From Lysobacter sp. S4-A87 (GTDB taxonomy: Bacteria > Pseudomonadota > Gammaproteobacteria > Xanthomonadales > Xanthomonadaceae), in the NCBI RefSeq assembly GCF_022637455.1, contig NZ_CP093341.1, positions 124,001 to 188,000 of the forward strand: 64,000 bases of DNA, written 5' to 3'. The notes below the pieces were generated by a model. The model did no database searches. It was given only the letters and a program-made list of their open reading frames with translations, and had not been told where the DNA came from. Position numbers and translations under genes: made by a program. Numbering within the stretch: the stretch's first letter is position 1; every line of letters starts with the position of its first letter. This document shows, in pieces, positions 19,482-27,644 of this stretch.

Positions 19482-19675
19482 TGCGCGGGCATCTCACGAA
19501 AATGTCGGCGCATGTTAGCCGAGCCGGGGCCGATGCTTTGCCGGTGAGGGTCACGCTGCTGACATCGGGTGTCAGCAGGCAATCCCGTCGTCCGGTCTTT
19601 TGCCGGGATGGCGGCGTGCCTGCGAACGCATGCGATCATTGCCCCCTGATCGAATTGCCTTCGGGGATGCAACGC

Positions 19676-20305
19676 ATGTACAGCCTTTATTACTCGCCCG
19701 GCGCGGCGAGCCTGGTCGTCCATTGGCTGCTGATCGAGCTCGGCGTGCCGCACGAACTGCGCCTGGTCGACACGCAGGCGAAACAGCACAAGACCGACGA
19801 GTACCTCTCGCTCAATCCCAACGGCCTGGTGCCGACGCTGGTCGCCGACGGCAAGCCGCTCTACGAAGCGGCCGCGCTCGTGCTGCATCTGGCCGACCGG
19901 CATGCCGAATCGGGCCTGGCACCTGCTGTCGATAGCCCGTTGCGCGGTCCGTACCTGCAGTGGATGTTGAACCTGGTCAACACCGTGCAGTCGCCGATGC
20001 GCCTGTGGTGGTACCCGGGCGACATCGACGAAACCCATGCCGACGAGGTCCGCGAAGGCACCCGCCGGCGCGTCGAAGCCGCCTGGGACCGGCTCGACGG
20101 GCACCTGGCCGCTAACGGCCCGTACCTGCTCGGCGAGCAGCTGAGCGCGGCCGATTTCTACCTGGCCATGCTGATGCGCTGGACCCGCAACATGCCGCGC
20201 CCCGGTCACGACTGGCCGCACCTGGCCGCGCTGGCGACGGCGCTGAAGGCGCGCCCATCTTTCAGGACCCTGTACGAACGGGAAGGCCTGACCGACTGGG
20301 TCTGA
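19676..20305 (+). CDS. Glutathione S-transferase family protein
   Basis: The 209-residue cytosolic protein has an N-terminal thioredoxin-like domain (MYSLYYSPGAASLVVHWL, then NPNGLVPTLV and a glutathione gamma-Glu contact region YEAAALVLHLAD). The C-terminal helical domain contains GPYLLGEQLSAADFYLAML. The start at 19676 is preferred over the in-frame ATG at 19667 because GGGG at 19663-19666 then sits at Shine-Dalgarno distance and the family begins MYxLYYSPGA. Substrate unknown. Confidence 0.88.
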   Translation: MYSLYYSPGAASLVVHWLLIELGVPHELRLVDTQAKQHKTDEYLSLNPNGLVPTLVADGKPLYEAAALVLHLADRHAESGLAPAVDSPLRGPYLQWMLNLVNTVQSPMRLWWYPGDIDETHADEVREGTRRRVEAAWDRLDGHLAANGPYLLGEQLSAADFYLAMLMRWTRNMPRPGHDWPHLAALATALKARPSFRTLYEREGLTDWV

Positions 20306-20426
20306 GCGCCCGGCCGGAACGACTTGAGGCGCCGATCGGGTAGGCTTGCCCATCCGCCGTTGCCGCCCAGCCGGCAGCGGCGTTGCCCGCATTGAAACCC
20401 TGAACGTACCCGCAGGACCGCCGTAG

Positions 20427-22019
20427 ATGACGACCACCGCAAGCGCCACCACTGTCGATTCCCAGGGCAGGATGCCCCGGCAGATTCCTTACATCATCGG
20501 CAACGAGGGCTGCGAGCGGTTCAGTTTCTACGGGATGCGCAACATCCTGACGCCGTTCCTGGTCAGCACGCTGCTGCTGTACGCGCCGGAAGCCGAACGC
20601 GCCGGCATCGCCAAGGATGTCTTCCACAGCTTCGTCATCGGCGTCTACTTCTTCCCGCTGCTGGGTGGCTGGCTGGCCGACCGGTTCTTCGGCAAGTACC
20701 AGACGGTGCTGTGGTTCTCGCTGGTCTACTGCATCGGCCATGCCTGCCTTGCGATCTTCGAGGACAACCGCACCGGCTTCTACTCCGGCCTGTTCCTGAT
20801 CGCGCTCGGCTCAGGCGGCATCAAGCCATTGGTGGTGTCGTTCTGCGGCGACCAGTTCGACCAGAGCAACAAGCACCTGGCCAAGATCGTCTTCGACGCC
20901 TTCTACTGGATCATCAACTTCGGCAGCTTCTTCGCCTCGCTGCTGATGCCGATCTTCCTGCGCGAGTACGGCCCGGCAGTGGCGTTCGGCATTCCCGGCA
21001 TCCTGATGTTCATCGCCACGTTCATCTTCTGGCTGGGCCGCAAGCAATACGTCAACGTGCCGCCGACCGCGGCCGACCCGGACTCGTTCCTGCACGTGGC
21101 GCGCACCGCGCTGCTGGCGCAGGCACCGGGGCAGGGCCGTCCGGGCCTGGTCGTGGCGGCGATCGGCGGTGTGCTCGCGGTGGGCGCGCTGCTGCTGATT
21201 CCCAAGCTGGGCTTCGTGATCTGCGCCTGCATGGCGCTGGGCCTGGTCATCGCCTTTGGTGGCATGGGCACCTCATTGCAGCTCGAGCGTGCCCGCGGCC
21301 GCCACCCGGACGCGGCCGTGGACGGCGTGCGCGCGGTGCTGCGCATCCTGATCGTGTTCGCGCTGGCGACACCGTTCCACTCGCTGTTCGACCAGAAGGC
21401 CTCGACCTGGGTGCTGCAGGGCAACGAGATGATGATGCCGAACGAGCTGTGGTGGTGGCCGAGCTGGCTGATCAAGGATGCCGCGCAGATGCAGGCGATC
21501 AATCCGCTGCTGGTGATGCTGCTGATTCCGTTCAACAACATCGTGCTGTACCCGGCGCTGCGCAAGCTCGGATTCGAACCGACCGCACTGCGGCGCATGG
21601 GCTGGGGCATCGCCTTCGCCGGCGTGGCCTGGATCGGCGCCGGCCTGATCCAGCTCTACCTCGACGGCGGGCATCCGGTGACGCTGGCCTGGCAGATGCT
21701 GCCTTACGCATTGCTGACGTTCGGCGAGGTGCTGGTGTCGGCGACCGCGCTGGAGTTCGCCTACAGCCAGGCGCCGCGGGCGATGAAGGGCGTCATCATG
21801 GCGTTCTGGTACCTGGCCATCACCTTCGGCAGCCTGTGGGTACTGCTGACCAATGCCGGCGTGCGCAACCAGACGGTGATGTCGCACATCGCCAACACCG
21901 GCCTGAGCGAGAATGCCTTCCTGATGTTCTTCTTCGCCGGCTTCGCGTTCGTTGCCGCGGCGGCTTTCGGGCTGTACGCGCGCACCTACCCGATGCAGGA
22001 CAACTACCGCAGCGCATGA
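20427..22019 (+). CDS. POT/PTR family proton-coupled oligopeptide transporter
   Basis: The 530-residue inner-membrane protein has twelve to fourteen hydrophobic helices. The POT signature NEGCERFSFYGMRNIL, with the E-x-x-E-R-F motif that couples proton movement, lies at about residues 27-42. Further conserved parts are GGWLADRFFGKYQ and SGGIKPLVVSFCGDQF. A long polar loop around the middle, and a late ELWWWPSWL segment, are within the family range. It imports di- and tripeptides using the proton gradient, which fits the several secreted peptidases nearby. It ends 40 bases before the rhomboid gene and may be co-transcribed with it. Confidence 0.92.
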   Translation: MTTTASATTVDSQGRMPRQIPYIIGNEGCERFSFYGMRNILTPFLVSTLLLYAPEAERAGIAKDVFHSFVIGVYFFPLLGGWLADRFFGKYQTVLWFSLVYCIGHACLAIFEDNRTGFYSGLFLIALGSGGIKPLVVSFCGDQFDQSNKHLAKIVFDAFYWIINFGSFFASLLMPIFLREYGPAVAFGIPGILMFIATFIFWLGRKQYVNVPPTAADPDSFLHVARTALLAQAPGQGRPGLVVAAIGGVLAVGALLLIPKLGFVICACMALGLVIAFGGMGTSLQLERARGRHPDAAVDGVRAVLRILIVFALATPFHSLFDQKASTWVLQGNEMMMPNELWWWPSWLIKDAAQMQAINPLLVMLLIPFNNIVLYPALRKLGFEPTALRRMGWGIAFAGVAWIGAGLIQLYLDGGHPVTLAWQMLPYALLTFGEVLVSATALEFAYSQAPRAMKGVIMAFWYLAITFGSLWVLLTNAGVRNQTVMSHIANTGLSENAFLMFFFAGFAFVAAAAFGLYARTYPMQDNYRSA

Positions 22020-22059
22020 TGACCGCAGCGTCGCGCATCGCAGCCAGGAGCACCAACGG

Positions 22060-22665
22060 ATGCTGACCTTCATCCTGATCGCCGTGACCGTGGTGGTCTC
22101 GTGGCTGGCCTTCGAGCGGCCGCAGCTGTTGAACCGCCTGATCCTGTGGCCGCCGGCGATCGACCGCAACCACCAGTACGACCGGCTGGTCACGCACGGC
22201 TTCATCCACGCCGACTGGTCGCACCTGCTGTTCAACATGATCACGCTGTACTTCTTCGGTCGCGTGATCGAAGGCGTGATCGGCCAGCTGATCGGGCCGT
22301 TCGGGTTCCTGCTGTTCTACCTGTCGGCGATTGTCATTGCGATCCTGCCGACCTACCTGCGCCATCGCCACGATCCGGGCTACCGCAGCCTGGGTGCTTC
22401 CGGCGCGGTGTCGGCGGTGCTGTTCGCCTTCGTCCTGCTCAAGCCGTGGTCGCTGATCATCGTGTTCGTGCTGCCGATGCCGGCGATTGTCTACGCCGTC
22501 GGCTATGTCGCCTATTCGTTCTGGATGGACCGGCGCGGCGGCGACAACATCAACCACAGCGCGCACCTGTCAGGTGCGATCTATGGCGTGTTGTTCATGC
22601 TGCTGATGGAGCCGCGCGTGGGAACGATCTTCCTGGAACGGCTGATGAGCCCGTCCTTCCGCTGA
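22060..22665 (+). CDS. Rhomboid-family intramembrane serine protease
   Basis: The 201-residue integral membrane protease cleaves substrates within the bilayer. The catalytic Ser114 is in GASGAVS (112-118) and the catalytic His169 in HSAHLSGAIYG. The L1-loop and TM2 motif HGFIHADWSHLLFNM lies at 46-60. About six membrane segments fit the basic bacterial rhomboid. GGAG upstream of the ATG at 22060 supports this start. It sits just downstream of the POT transporter. Confidence 0.92.
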   Translation: MLTFILIAVTVVVSWLAFERPQLLNRLILWPPAIDRNHQYDRLVTHGFIHADWSHLLFNMITLYFFGRVIEGVIGQLIGPFGFLLFYLSAIVIAILPTYLRHRHDPGYRSLGASGAVSAVLFAFVLLKPWSLIIVFVLPMPAIVYAVGYVAYSFWMDRRGGDNINHSAHLSGAIYGVLFMLLMEPRVGTIFLERLMSPSFR

Positions 22666-22709
22666 GCCGAGACCGGCGCCGCGGTCGCAATTGGCAAGCC
22701 GGAGGGACT

Positions 22710-22740
22710 GCGGCGGACCTGCATGGCGCAGGCCCGCCGC
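22710..22740 (+). terminator. GC-rich hairpin after rhomboid gene
   Basis: GCGGCGGACCTGC (22710-22722) pairs with GCAGGCCCGCCGC (22728-22740), twelve of thirteen positions, around a five-base loop. It lies between the plus-strand rhomboid stop (22665) and the minus-strand 62-residue gene (ends 22808), so it could serve both. No U-tract. Confidence 0.4.
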
Positions 22741-22807
22741 GCTCAAGGCGCCCCCCAGCTACCCGAGCTGGTGTCGACCGGGCCTGGCGACCCGGCCGGA
22801 ATGCTGA

Positions 22808-22996
22808 TCAGGCCGCGTGACGGTCCGACATCGCCGCATCGTCCGCGCCATAGGTTTCGAGCAGGCGGGCGTAGATCTCGGCATCGATCTGCGACGACTC
22901 GATGGAGCCTTCCTTGCCGCTCTGGACCAGGTCGAACATGCGCGTCATCAGGGCGTCGTCGCTGACGTGGCCGAGGGTCAGGTGGTGCACGGTCAT
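22808..22996 (-). CDS. Small hypothetical protein (62 aa)
   Basis: The ATG at 22996 is preceded by GGGAGAACACCC on the minus strand, a good Shine-Dalgarno. The acidic 62-residue protein (MTVHHLTLGHVSDDALMTRM to MSDRHAA) has no membrane or signal segment and looks mainly helical. I do not recognise its family, and no function is suggested by its neighbours. Confidence 0.55.
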   Translation of the reverse strand: MTVHHLTLGHVSDDALMTRMFDLVQSGKEGSIESSQIDAEIYARLLETYGADDAAMSDRHAA

Positions 22997-23231
22997 GGGT
23001 GTTCTCCCTACTGACTTTCCTGTCTTGGATCACGCAGATTCCGTGCCAGCCGTCTCAGCTTGGGCCCGGGTCGGATCGGCGTGAAAATGTGACGCACTCG
23101 GTCATTACTGGTCGCGTCTGGGGCTGAACGGATGACGCAATGCGGCGCTCGCGATGGCGTCCCGCTCACCCGGCATGAATGCCGCGCGTGATATCCAAAA
23201 CGCTCCCAGACGATGCCCAGGAGTGCCAGGC

Positions 23232-24026
23232 ATGGCGATCAGGAAGGCCGGCAAGACTACCGCCCGCAAGGCCCCGACGAAGAAGGCGGCGGCGAAAACA
23301 GCAAAGAAGGCCGTGAAGAAGGCCGCCCGCAAGGTCGTCGCCAAGACGGCCCGGAAGAAGACCACCGCCAGGACAGCCACCCGGAAGACGGCGGCGAAGA
23401 AGGCGCCTGCAAGGAAGGCCGCAACAAAGAAGGTTGCAACGAAGAAGGTTGCAACGAAGAAGGTGGCAACGAAGAAGGCGGCAACGAAGAAGGTTGTCGC
23501 GAAGAAGGTCGCAGCGAAGAAGACCGCCCGGAAGGTCGTGAAGAAGGCGGCCGCGCGCAAGGCGCCGGCCCGCAAGGCAACCAGGCAAGCGACGAAGAAG
23601 GTCGCGACGAAGGTCGCGAAGAAGACCGTCCGCAAGGCAGCCGCCCCCCAGTCGACGGCCCGCAAGGCAGCCGCGACCAAGGCACCGGCCCGGAAGACCG
23701 TCGTCCGGACAGCCCGCGCGACTCCGACCGCGGCGACCGTCCCCGTCCCGCGCAAGCGTGCTCCACGCAAGCCGCGCATCACGCCCGAGCAGGCCCTGGC
23801 CAACACCCAGGAGCTGCTGGCCGCCAAGCACGAGCGCGACCACCAGCCGCAGCCGTGGCAACAGTTCGATACGGCCCACGGGCATGTTCCCAAGCCGGGT
23901 TTCCAGTCCGACAGTGCGGCTGCCAAGGCCGCCGAACTGCATGCGGCCGAAAGCCGGATGGAAGCGATCCAGGGCAGCATCGGCACCCAGGACCGCCACA
24001 ACCAGGGCAAGCGCGACAGCCGTTGA
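23232..24026 (+). CDS. Histone H1-like Lys/Ala-rich DNA-binding protein
   Basis: The 264-residue protein is dominated by Lys, Ala, Arg, Val and Thr from the start to about residue 195, with AKK/TKK-type repeats like eukaryotic H1 tails and bacterial AlgP or HctB-type proteins. A distinct non-repetitive C-terminus follows: RITPEQALANTQELLAAKHE, then QPWQQFDTAHG and VPKPGFQSDSAAAKAAELHA. The basic part should bind DNA or RNA non-specifically; the tail may be a dimer or partner domain. The ATG at 23232 has CAGGAG at 23218-23223. An upstream in-frame ATG at 23154 adds atypical sequence. The repeat tract (23427-23516) makes length variation likely. Confidence 0.85.
   Translation: MAIRKAGKTTARKAPTKKAAAKTAKKAVKKAARKVVAKTARKKTTARTATRKTAAKKAPARKAATKKVATKKVATKKVATKKAATKKVVAKKVAAKKTARKVVKKAAARKAPARKATRQATKKVATKVAKKTVRKAAAPQSTARKAAATKAPARKTVVRTARATPTAATVPVPRKRAPRKPRITPEQALANTQELLAAKHERDHQPQPWQQFDTAHGHVPKPGFQSDSAAAKAAELHAAESRMEAIQGSIGTQDRHNQGKRDSR
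23427..23516 (+). repeat. Six 15-bp tandem repeats inside the H1-like gene
   Basis: Six imperfect copies of a 15-base unit (first unit AAGAAGGTTGCAACG) lie in frame and encode KKVAT, KKVAT, KKVAT, KKAAT, KKVVA and KKVAA. The first two copies are identical and later ones diverge. Because the unit is a multiple of three, copy-number change would lengthen or shorten the basic tail without breaking the frame. Confidence 0.9.
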
Positions 24027-24098
24027 GCTACCGTAACCTCTGACCCGGGCGCACGTGCGCAAGCCGTGCGCCCGACATTCCAGACCCAAGAGCCCCCC

Positions 24099-24377
24099 AT
24101 GACCCAGCACCAGATCCAGCACGACCCGGTGACCGGCGCGTTCACGACGACTGTCGATGGAGTCGACGCCCGGCTGGAGTACTACCGCGAAGGCAGCAAG
24201 ATGGTGATCACCCACACCGGCGTCCCGGAGGCGATCGGCGGCCGCGGCATCGCTGGCGAGCTGGTCCGCGAGGCCTTCGAGTTCGCCAAGGCGCAGGGTT
24301 GGCACGTCCACCCGGCCTGCTCCTATGCCGCCGCCTGGGTCGAACGCCATCCCGAGTACAACCAGCTGCTGGCCTGA
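24099..24377 (+). CDS. Small GNAT-like N-acetyltransferase (YjdJ/CG type)
   Basis: The 92-residue protein matches the short GNAT family (Acetyltransf_CG type). An N-terminal beta segment (TTTVDGVDARLEYYREGSKM) is followed by the acetyl-CoA loop GGRGIAGELVREAFEFA and then HVHPACSYAAAWVERHPEY, with the conserved Cys and His-Pro-(E)-Y end. The ATG at 24099 gives the family length; an upstream in-frame ATG adds 11 atypical residues. Substrate unknown. Confidence 0.86.
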   Translation: MTQHQIQHDPVTGAFTTTVDGVDARLEYYREGSKMVITHTGVPEAIGGRGIAGELVREAFEFAKAQGWHVHPACSYAAAWVERHPEYNQLLA

Positions 24378-24452
24378 CCGCAACGGCGGCGACAGGCCAT
24401 CGCGGGGCGCACGGGCGCGCGGAGCTGTCCCCTTGCGCCCAGGTGTGACAGC

Positions 24453-25211
24453 ATGCGCGCCCATCCCCCGACTGCCGCGCCCCTGGCGCCCGCCCGCATG
24501 CGCCTGAACAAGCACATCAGCGACACCGGCTTCTGCTCGCGTCGCGAAGCCGACAACCTCATCGCCGAGGGGCGGGTGACCGTCAACGGCGCGCGCGCGC
24601 GCGTCGGCGCCGAGGTCGGCGAAGGCGACCAGGTCCAGGTCGACGGCCAGCCGCTGAAGGTCCGCCAGGCCAGCAAGGGCAAGCGCCAGCACGTCTACAT
24701 CGCCCTCAACAAGCCGGTCGGCGTCACCAGCACCACCGAGGCGGGGGTCAAGGACAACATCGTCGACTTCGTCGGCCACCAGCAGCGCATCTTTCCGATC
24801 GGCCGGCTCGACAAGGACTCCGAGGGGCTGATCCTGCTGACCAGCAACGGCGACATCGTCAACGAGATCCTGCGCGCAGAGAACAAGCTGGAAAAGGAAT
24901 ACCTGGTGGTGGTCAACCACGCCGTCACCGACGAGTTCCTGCGCGCCATGGCGCGTGGCGTGCCCATCCACGGTCAGACCACGCTGCCGTGCAGGACCGG
25001 AAAGCTGGGCAAGTTCGGTTTCCGCATCGTCCTGGTGCAGGGCCTCAACCGGCAGATCCGCCTGATGGCCGCGCACTTCGGCTTCCGCGTGAAGCAGCTG
25101 CTGCGTGTGCGCATCGGCAACGTCAAGCTTGGCCACCTCAAGCCCGGCCAGTGGCGCAACCTGACCGACGCCGAGCTGCAGGGATTGCTGCCGCAGCGGA
25201 CGCAGTGGTAA
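24453..25211 (+). CDS. rluF: 23S rRNA pseudouridine synthase RluF
   Basis: This 252-residue RsuA-family enzyme has an N-terminal S4 RNA-binding domain (RLNKHISDTGFCSRREADNL, about 17-36). Its catalytic domain has GRLDKDSEG (117-125, catalytic Asp120). NKPVGVTSTTE and LNRQIRLMAAHFGFRVKQL are typical of RluF, which modifies U2604 of 23S rRNA in E. coli. The exact start is uncertain: the ATG at 24498 (MRLNKH) is a plausible alternative to 24453, since the first 15 residues are not conserved. Confidence 0.88.
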   Translation: MRAHPPTAAPLAPARMRLNKHISDTGFCSRREADNLIAEGRVTVNGARARVGAEVGEGDQVQVDGQPLKVRQASKGKRQHVYIALNKPVGVTSTTEAGVKDNIVDFVGHQQRIFPIGRLDKDSEGLILLTSNGDIVNEILRAENKLEKEYLVVVNHAVTDEFLRAMARGVPIHGQTTLPCRTGKLGKFGFRIVLVQGLNRQIRLMAAHFGFRVKQLLRVRIGNVKLGHLKPGQWRNLTDAELQGLLPQRTQW

Positions 25212-25439
25212 CGCAACCCCGGCTGTATCGATGCACAGTGCGAAGTGGGGAAGACGGCATCCGCAGACGTTGCAGGCGTAGCAATCCCGTCTTCTGGTGA
25301 AATACCCGTGCCGTTGCCGAATCCCCCTGTGCCGATGTCCCGTTTCGACCCATTCGCATCCCAGCGCCGCCGCATGTCCCCTGCATACGGGCATCACGCC
25401 GCCGCCGCTAACCTGACGCTCATCGACAAGGGATTGCCC

Positions 25440-26276
25440 ATGAAGCGATTGTTCATGCTGTCGTTGCTGGGCCTGGCCGTGATGGCCGGCTGCAAGCGCG
25501 AGGGCGAGCCGGCGGCGCCGGCGACCAGTGCCACGCCGGGTGCCCCCGCGCCAGCGGCGACCGATGCGACCGTGCCTGCCGCGGTCGAGCTCAAGGACGT
25601 TTCCGAGTCGACCCCGGACTACATCATCGGCATCAGCTACCAGGTTCCGGCCGGCCAGCATCCGGCGCTGGCGGCCGAGCTGAAGAAGTACGCCGATGCC
25701 GCCCGCGCCGACCTGATCGAGGCAGCCAAGTCGCGTGGCCAGCCCGGCGGCGCGACCAGCGCCCCCTACGACCTCTCGCTGAGCTTCACCGAGTTGATGA
25801 ACACCCCCAGCGTGGTCGCCGTCGCTGCCGATGGCAGCAGCTATACCGGCGGTGCCCACGGCGCGCCGTTGATCGCGCGCTTCGTCTGGCTGCCGCAGCA
25901 GCAGCGGATGCTGACCGCGCGCGAGCTGGTGCGCGACGACAAGGGCTGGGCGGCGATATCGGGCTACGTCCGCGAGCAGTTGCACTCGGCGCTGTCGCAG
26001 CGCGTCGATGCCGACGACCTGCCGGCGGAGGAGCGCGCCGAAGTGGTCAAGAACGCCTCGCGCATGATCGACGACGGCACCGAGCCGGCGCCGACCGACT
26101 TCGCACTGTTCGAGCCCATGGCCGCGCCGGATGGCAAGCTGGGTGGCCTGCGCTTCGTGTTCGCGCCCTACCAGGTCGGCCCGTACTCCGACGGCACGCA
26201 GACGGTGGAGGTCCCCGCCGACGTGCTGCTGCCGTTCGTGACCCCCGAGTACCGGTCGCTGTTCACCGGGGGTTGA
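25440..26276 (+). CDS. DUF3298/DUF4163-type lipoprotein
   Basis: The 278-residue lipoprotein starts with a signal ending VMAGC (Cys17) and a Pro/Ala-rich linker. The body fits the DUF4163 (PdaC-like) plus DUF3298 arrangement: YIIGISYQVPAGQHPALA, then SSYTGGAHGAPLIARFVWL, which is the hallmark TGGAHG motif, and a C-terminal FVFAPYQVGPYSDGTQ with VPADVLLPFV. Proteins like this are exported and may bind peptidoglycan or peptides; the function is not established. AAGGGA upstream supports the ATG at 25440. Confidence 0.85.
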   Translation: MKRLFMLSLLGLAVMAGCKREGEPAAPATSATPGAPAPAATDATVPAAVELKDVSESTPDYIIGISYQVPAGQHPALAAELKKYADAARADLIEAAKSRGQPGGATSAPYDLSLSFTELMNTPSVVAVAADGSSYTGGAHGAPLIARFVWLPQQQRMLTARELVRDDKGWAAISGYVREQLHSALSQRVDADDLPAEERAEVVKNASRMIDDGTEPAPTDFALFEPMAAPDGKLGGLRFVFAPYQVGPYSDGTQTVEVPADVLLPFVTPEYRSLFTGG

Positions 26277-26365
26277 TGCCGCATTGAGCGGCATCGCGAT
26301 AGGATCGGCTGGCCCGCCACCTGCGGGCCAGGCCCGAGGGAGGCCAGCCGAACACCGAGGTCGCC

Positions 26366-27508
26366 ATGTCCGCATTGCGCAGTCGGGTAGAGCAGTTGCT
26401 TTCGTTGGCCGACGTCCGCGTCGGCGGTGCGCGTCCGTGGGACCTGCAGGTCGAGGACGAGCGCTTTTTCGCCCGCGTCCTGGTCGAGGGCTCGCTCGGG
26501 CTGGGCGAGTCGTACATGGATGGGTGGTGGCGAACGCCATCGCTGGACGGCTTCCTGTTCAAGGTCATCAGTGCCGACCTCGATCGCCGCGTGCGCGGTT
26601 GGAAGGCGCGGGCCGATGCGGTGCGCGCCTACCTGACCAACCTGCAGAGCCGCCGTCGCAGCTTCGTCGTCGGTGAGCAGCACTACGACCTGGGCAACGA
26701 TCTGTATCGGGCCATGCTCGGGCGCCGCCTGGTCTACAGCTGCGCCTACTGGCGCGACCGCGACGGTGCGCGCCTGCACGACCTGGACGCGGCGCAGGAG
26801 GCCAAGCTCGACCTGGTCTGCCGAAAGCTCCGCCTCAAGCCCGGCATGCGCGTGCTCGACATCGGCTGCGGCTGGGGCGAGGCGCTGAAGTTCGCCGCCG
26901 AGCGCTATGGCATCAGCGGCGTCGGCGTGACCGTGTCGCGCGAACAGGCCGCGTATGCGCGCGAGCTGTGCGCGGGATTGCCGATCGAGATCCGGCTGCA
27001 GGACTACCGAGAGGCCGGGGCGGGCGAGGGTGATGAGCGTTTCGACGCGATCCTTTCGATCGGCATGTTCGAGCACGTCGGCGTCAAGAACTACGAGACC
27101 TACTTCGAGGTGGCGCGACGCTGCCTGGCCGAGGAAGGCCTGTTCCTGCTGCACACGATCGGCACCAACCTGTCGGTGCAAGTCACCGACCCGTGGATCG
27201 ACCGCTACATCTTCCCCAACTCGATGCTGCCGTCGGCTGCGCAGATCTCGACGGCCTGCGAAGGCCTGTTCGTGATGGAGGACTGGCACAACTTCGGCGC
27301 CGACTACGAGCTGACCCTGCAGGCCTGGCTCGACAACGTCGAGCGGGCGTGGCCACAACTGCCGGCCCGCTACGACGAGCGTTTCCAGCGCATGTGGCGC
27401 TTCTACCTGTCGGCCTCGATGGCCAGTTTCCGCAGCCGCCACACGCAGTTGTGGCAACTGGTGCTGTCACCCTCGGGCGTGCGCGGGGGCTACATCGCAC
27501 CGCGTTGA
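26366..27508 (+). CDS. cfa: Cyclopropane-fatty-acyl-phospholipid synthase
   Basis: This enzyme adds a methylene from S-adenosylmethionine to unsaturated acyl chains of membrane phospholipids, usually in stationary phase or acid stress. The 380-residue protein has the N-terminal lipid-binding part (GLGESYMDGWW, about 45-55), EQHYDLGNDLY (104-114), VYSCAYW (123-129), the SAM-binding VLDIGCGWGE (163-172) and SIGMFEHVG with the catalytic Glu/His region. E. coli Cfa is 382 residues, so the gene is complete. Confidence 0.95.
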   Translation: MSALRSRVEQLLSLADVRVGGARPWDLQVEDERFFARVLVEGSLGLGESYMDGWWRTPSLDGFLFKVISADLDRRVRGWKARADAVRAYLTNLQSRRRSFVVGEQHYDLGNDLYRAMLGRRLVYSCAYWRDRDGARLHDLDAAQEAKLDLVCRKLRLKPGMRVLDIGCGWGEALKFAAERYGISGVGVTVSREQAAYARELCAGLPIEIRLQDYREAGAGEGDERFDAILSIGMFEHVGVKNYETYFEVARRCLAEEGLFLLHTIGTNLSVQVTDPWIDRYIFPNSMLPSAAQISTACEGLFVMEDWHNFGADYELTLQAWLDNVERAWPQLPARYDERFQRMWRFYLSASMASFRSRHTQLWQLVLSPSGVRGGYIAPR

Positions 27509-27644
27509 CCGGTCCGGCCTCCCGCAAGCAGGAGGGGGGCCCAACAGCAACCCCTCATCCCGTGCAAGCTGCAGTGCACATCGCATCGCCGCCGGCTTTG
27601 CCCCACTATGTGCGTCCAATTCGCCAGCTCGACACGAGGGTTTT

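Noticed and set aside
23427-23516. Tandem repeats resembling a CRISPR array
   Set aside because: Unit is 15 bases, contiguous with no spacers and in frame with a protein, so not CRISPR.
23166-26540. An open frame of about 1124 codons on the minus strand opposite the H1-like, GNAT, rluF and lipoprotein genes
   Set aside because: Long only because of GC-rich third positions; it is low-complexity and lies opposite several recognisable genes.
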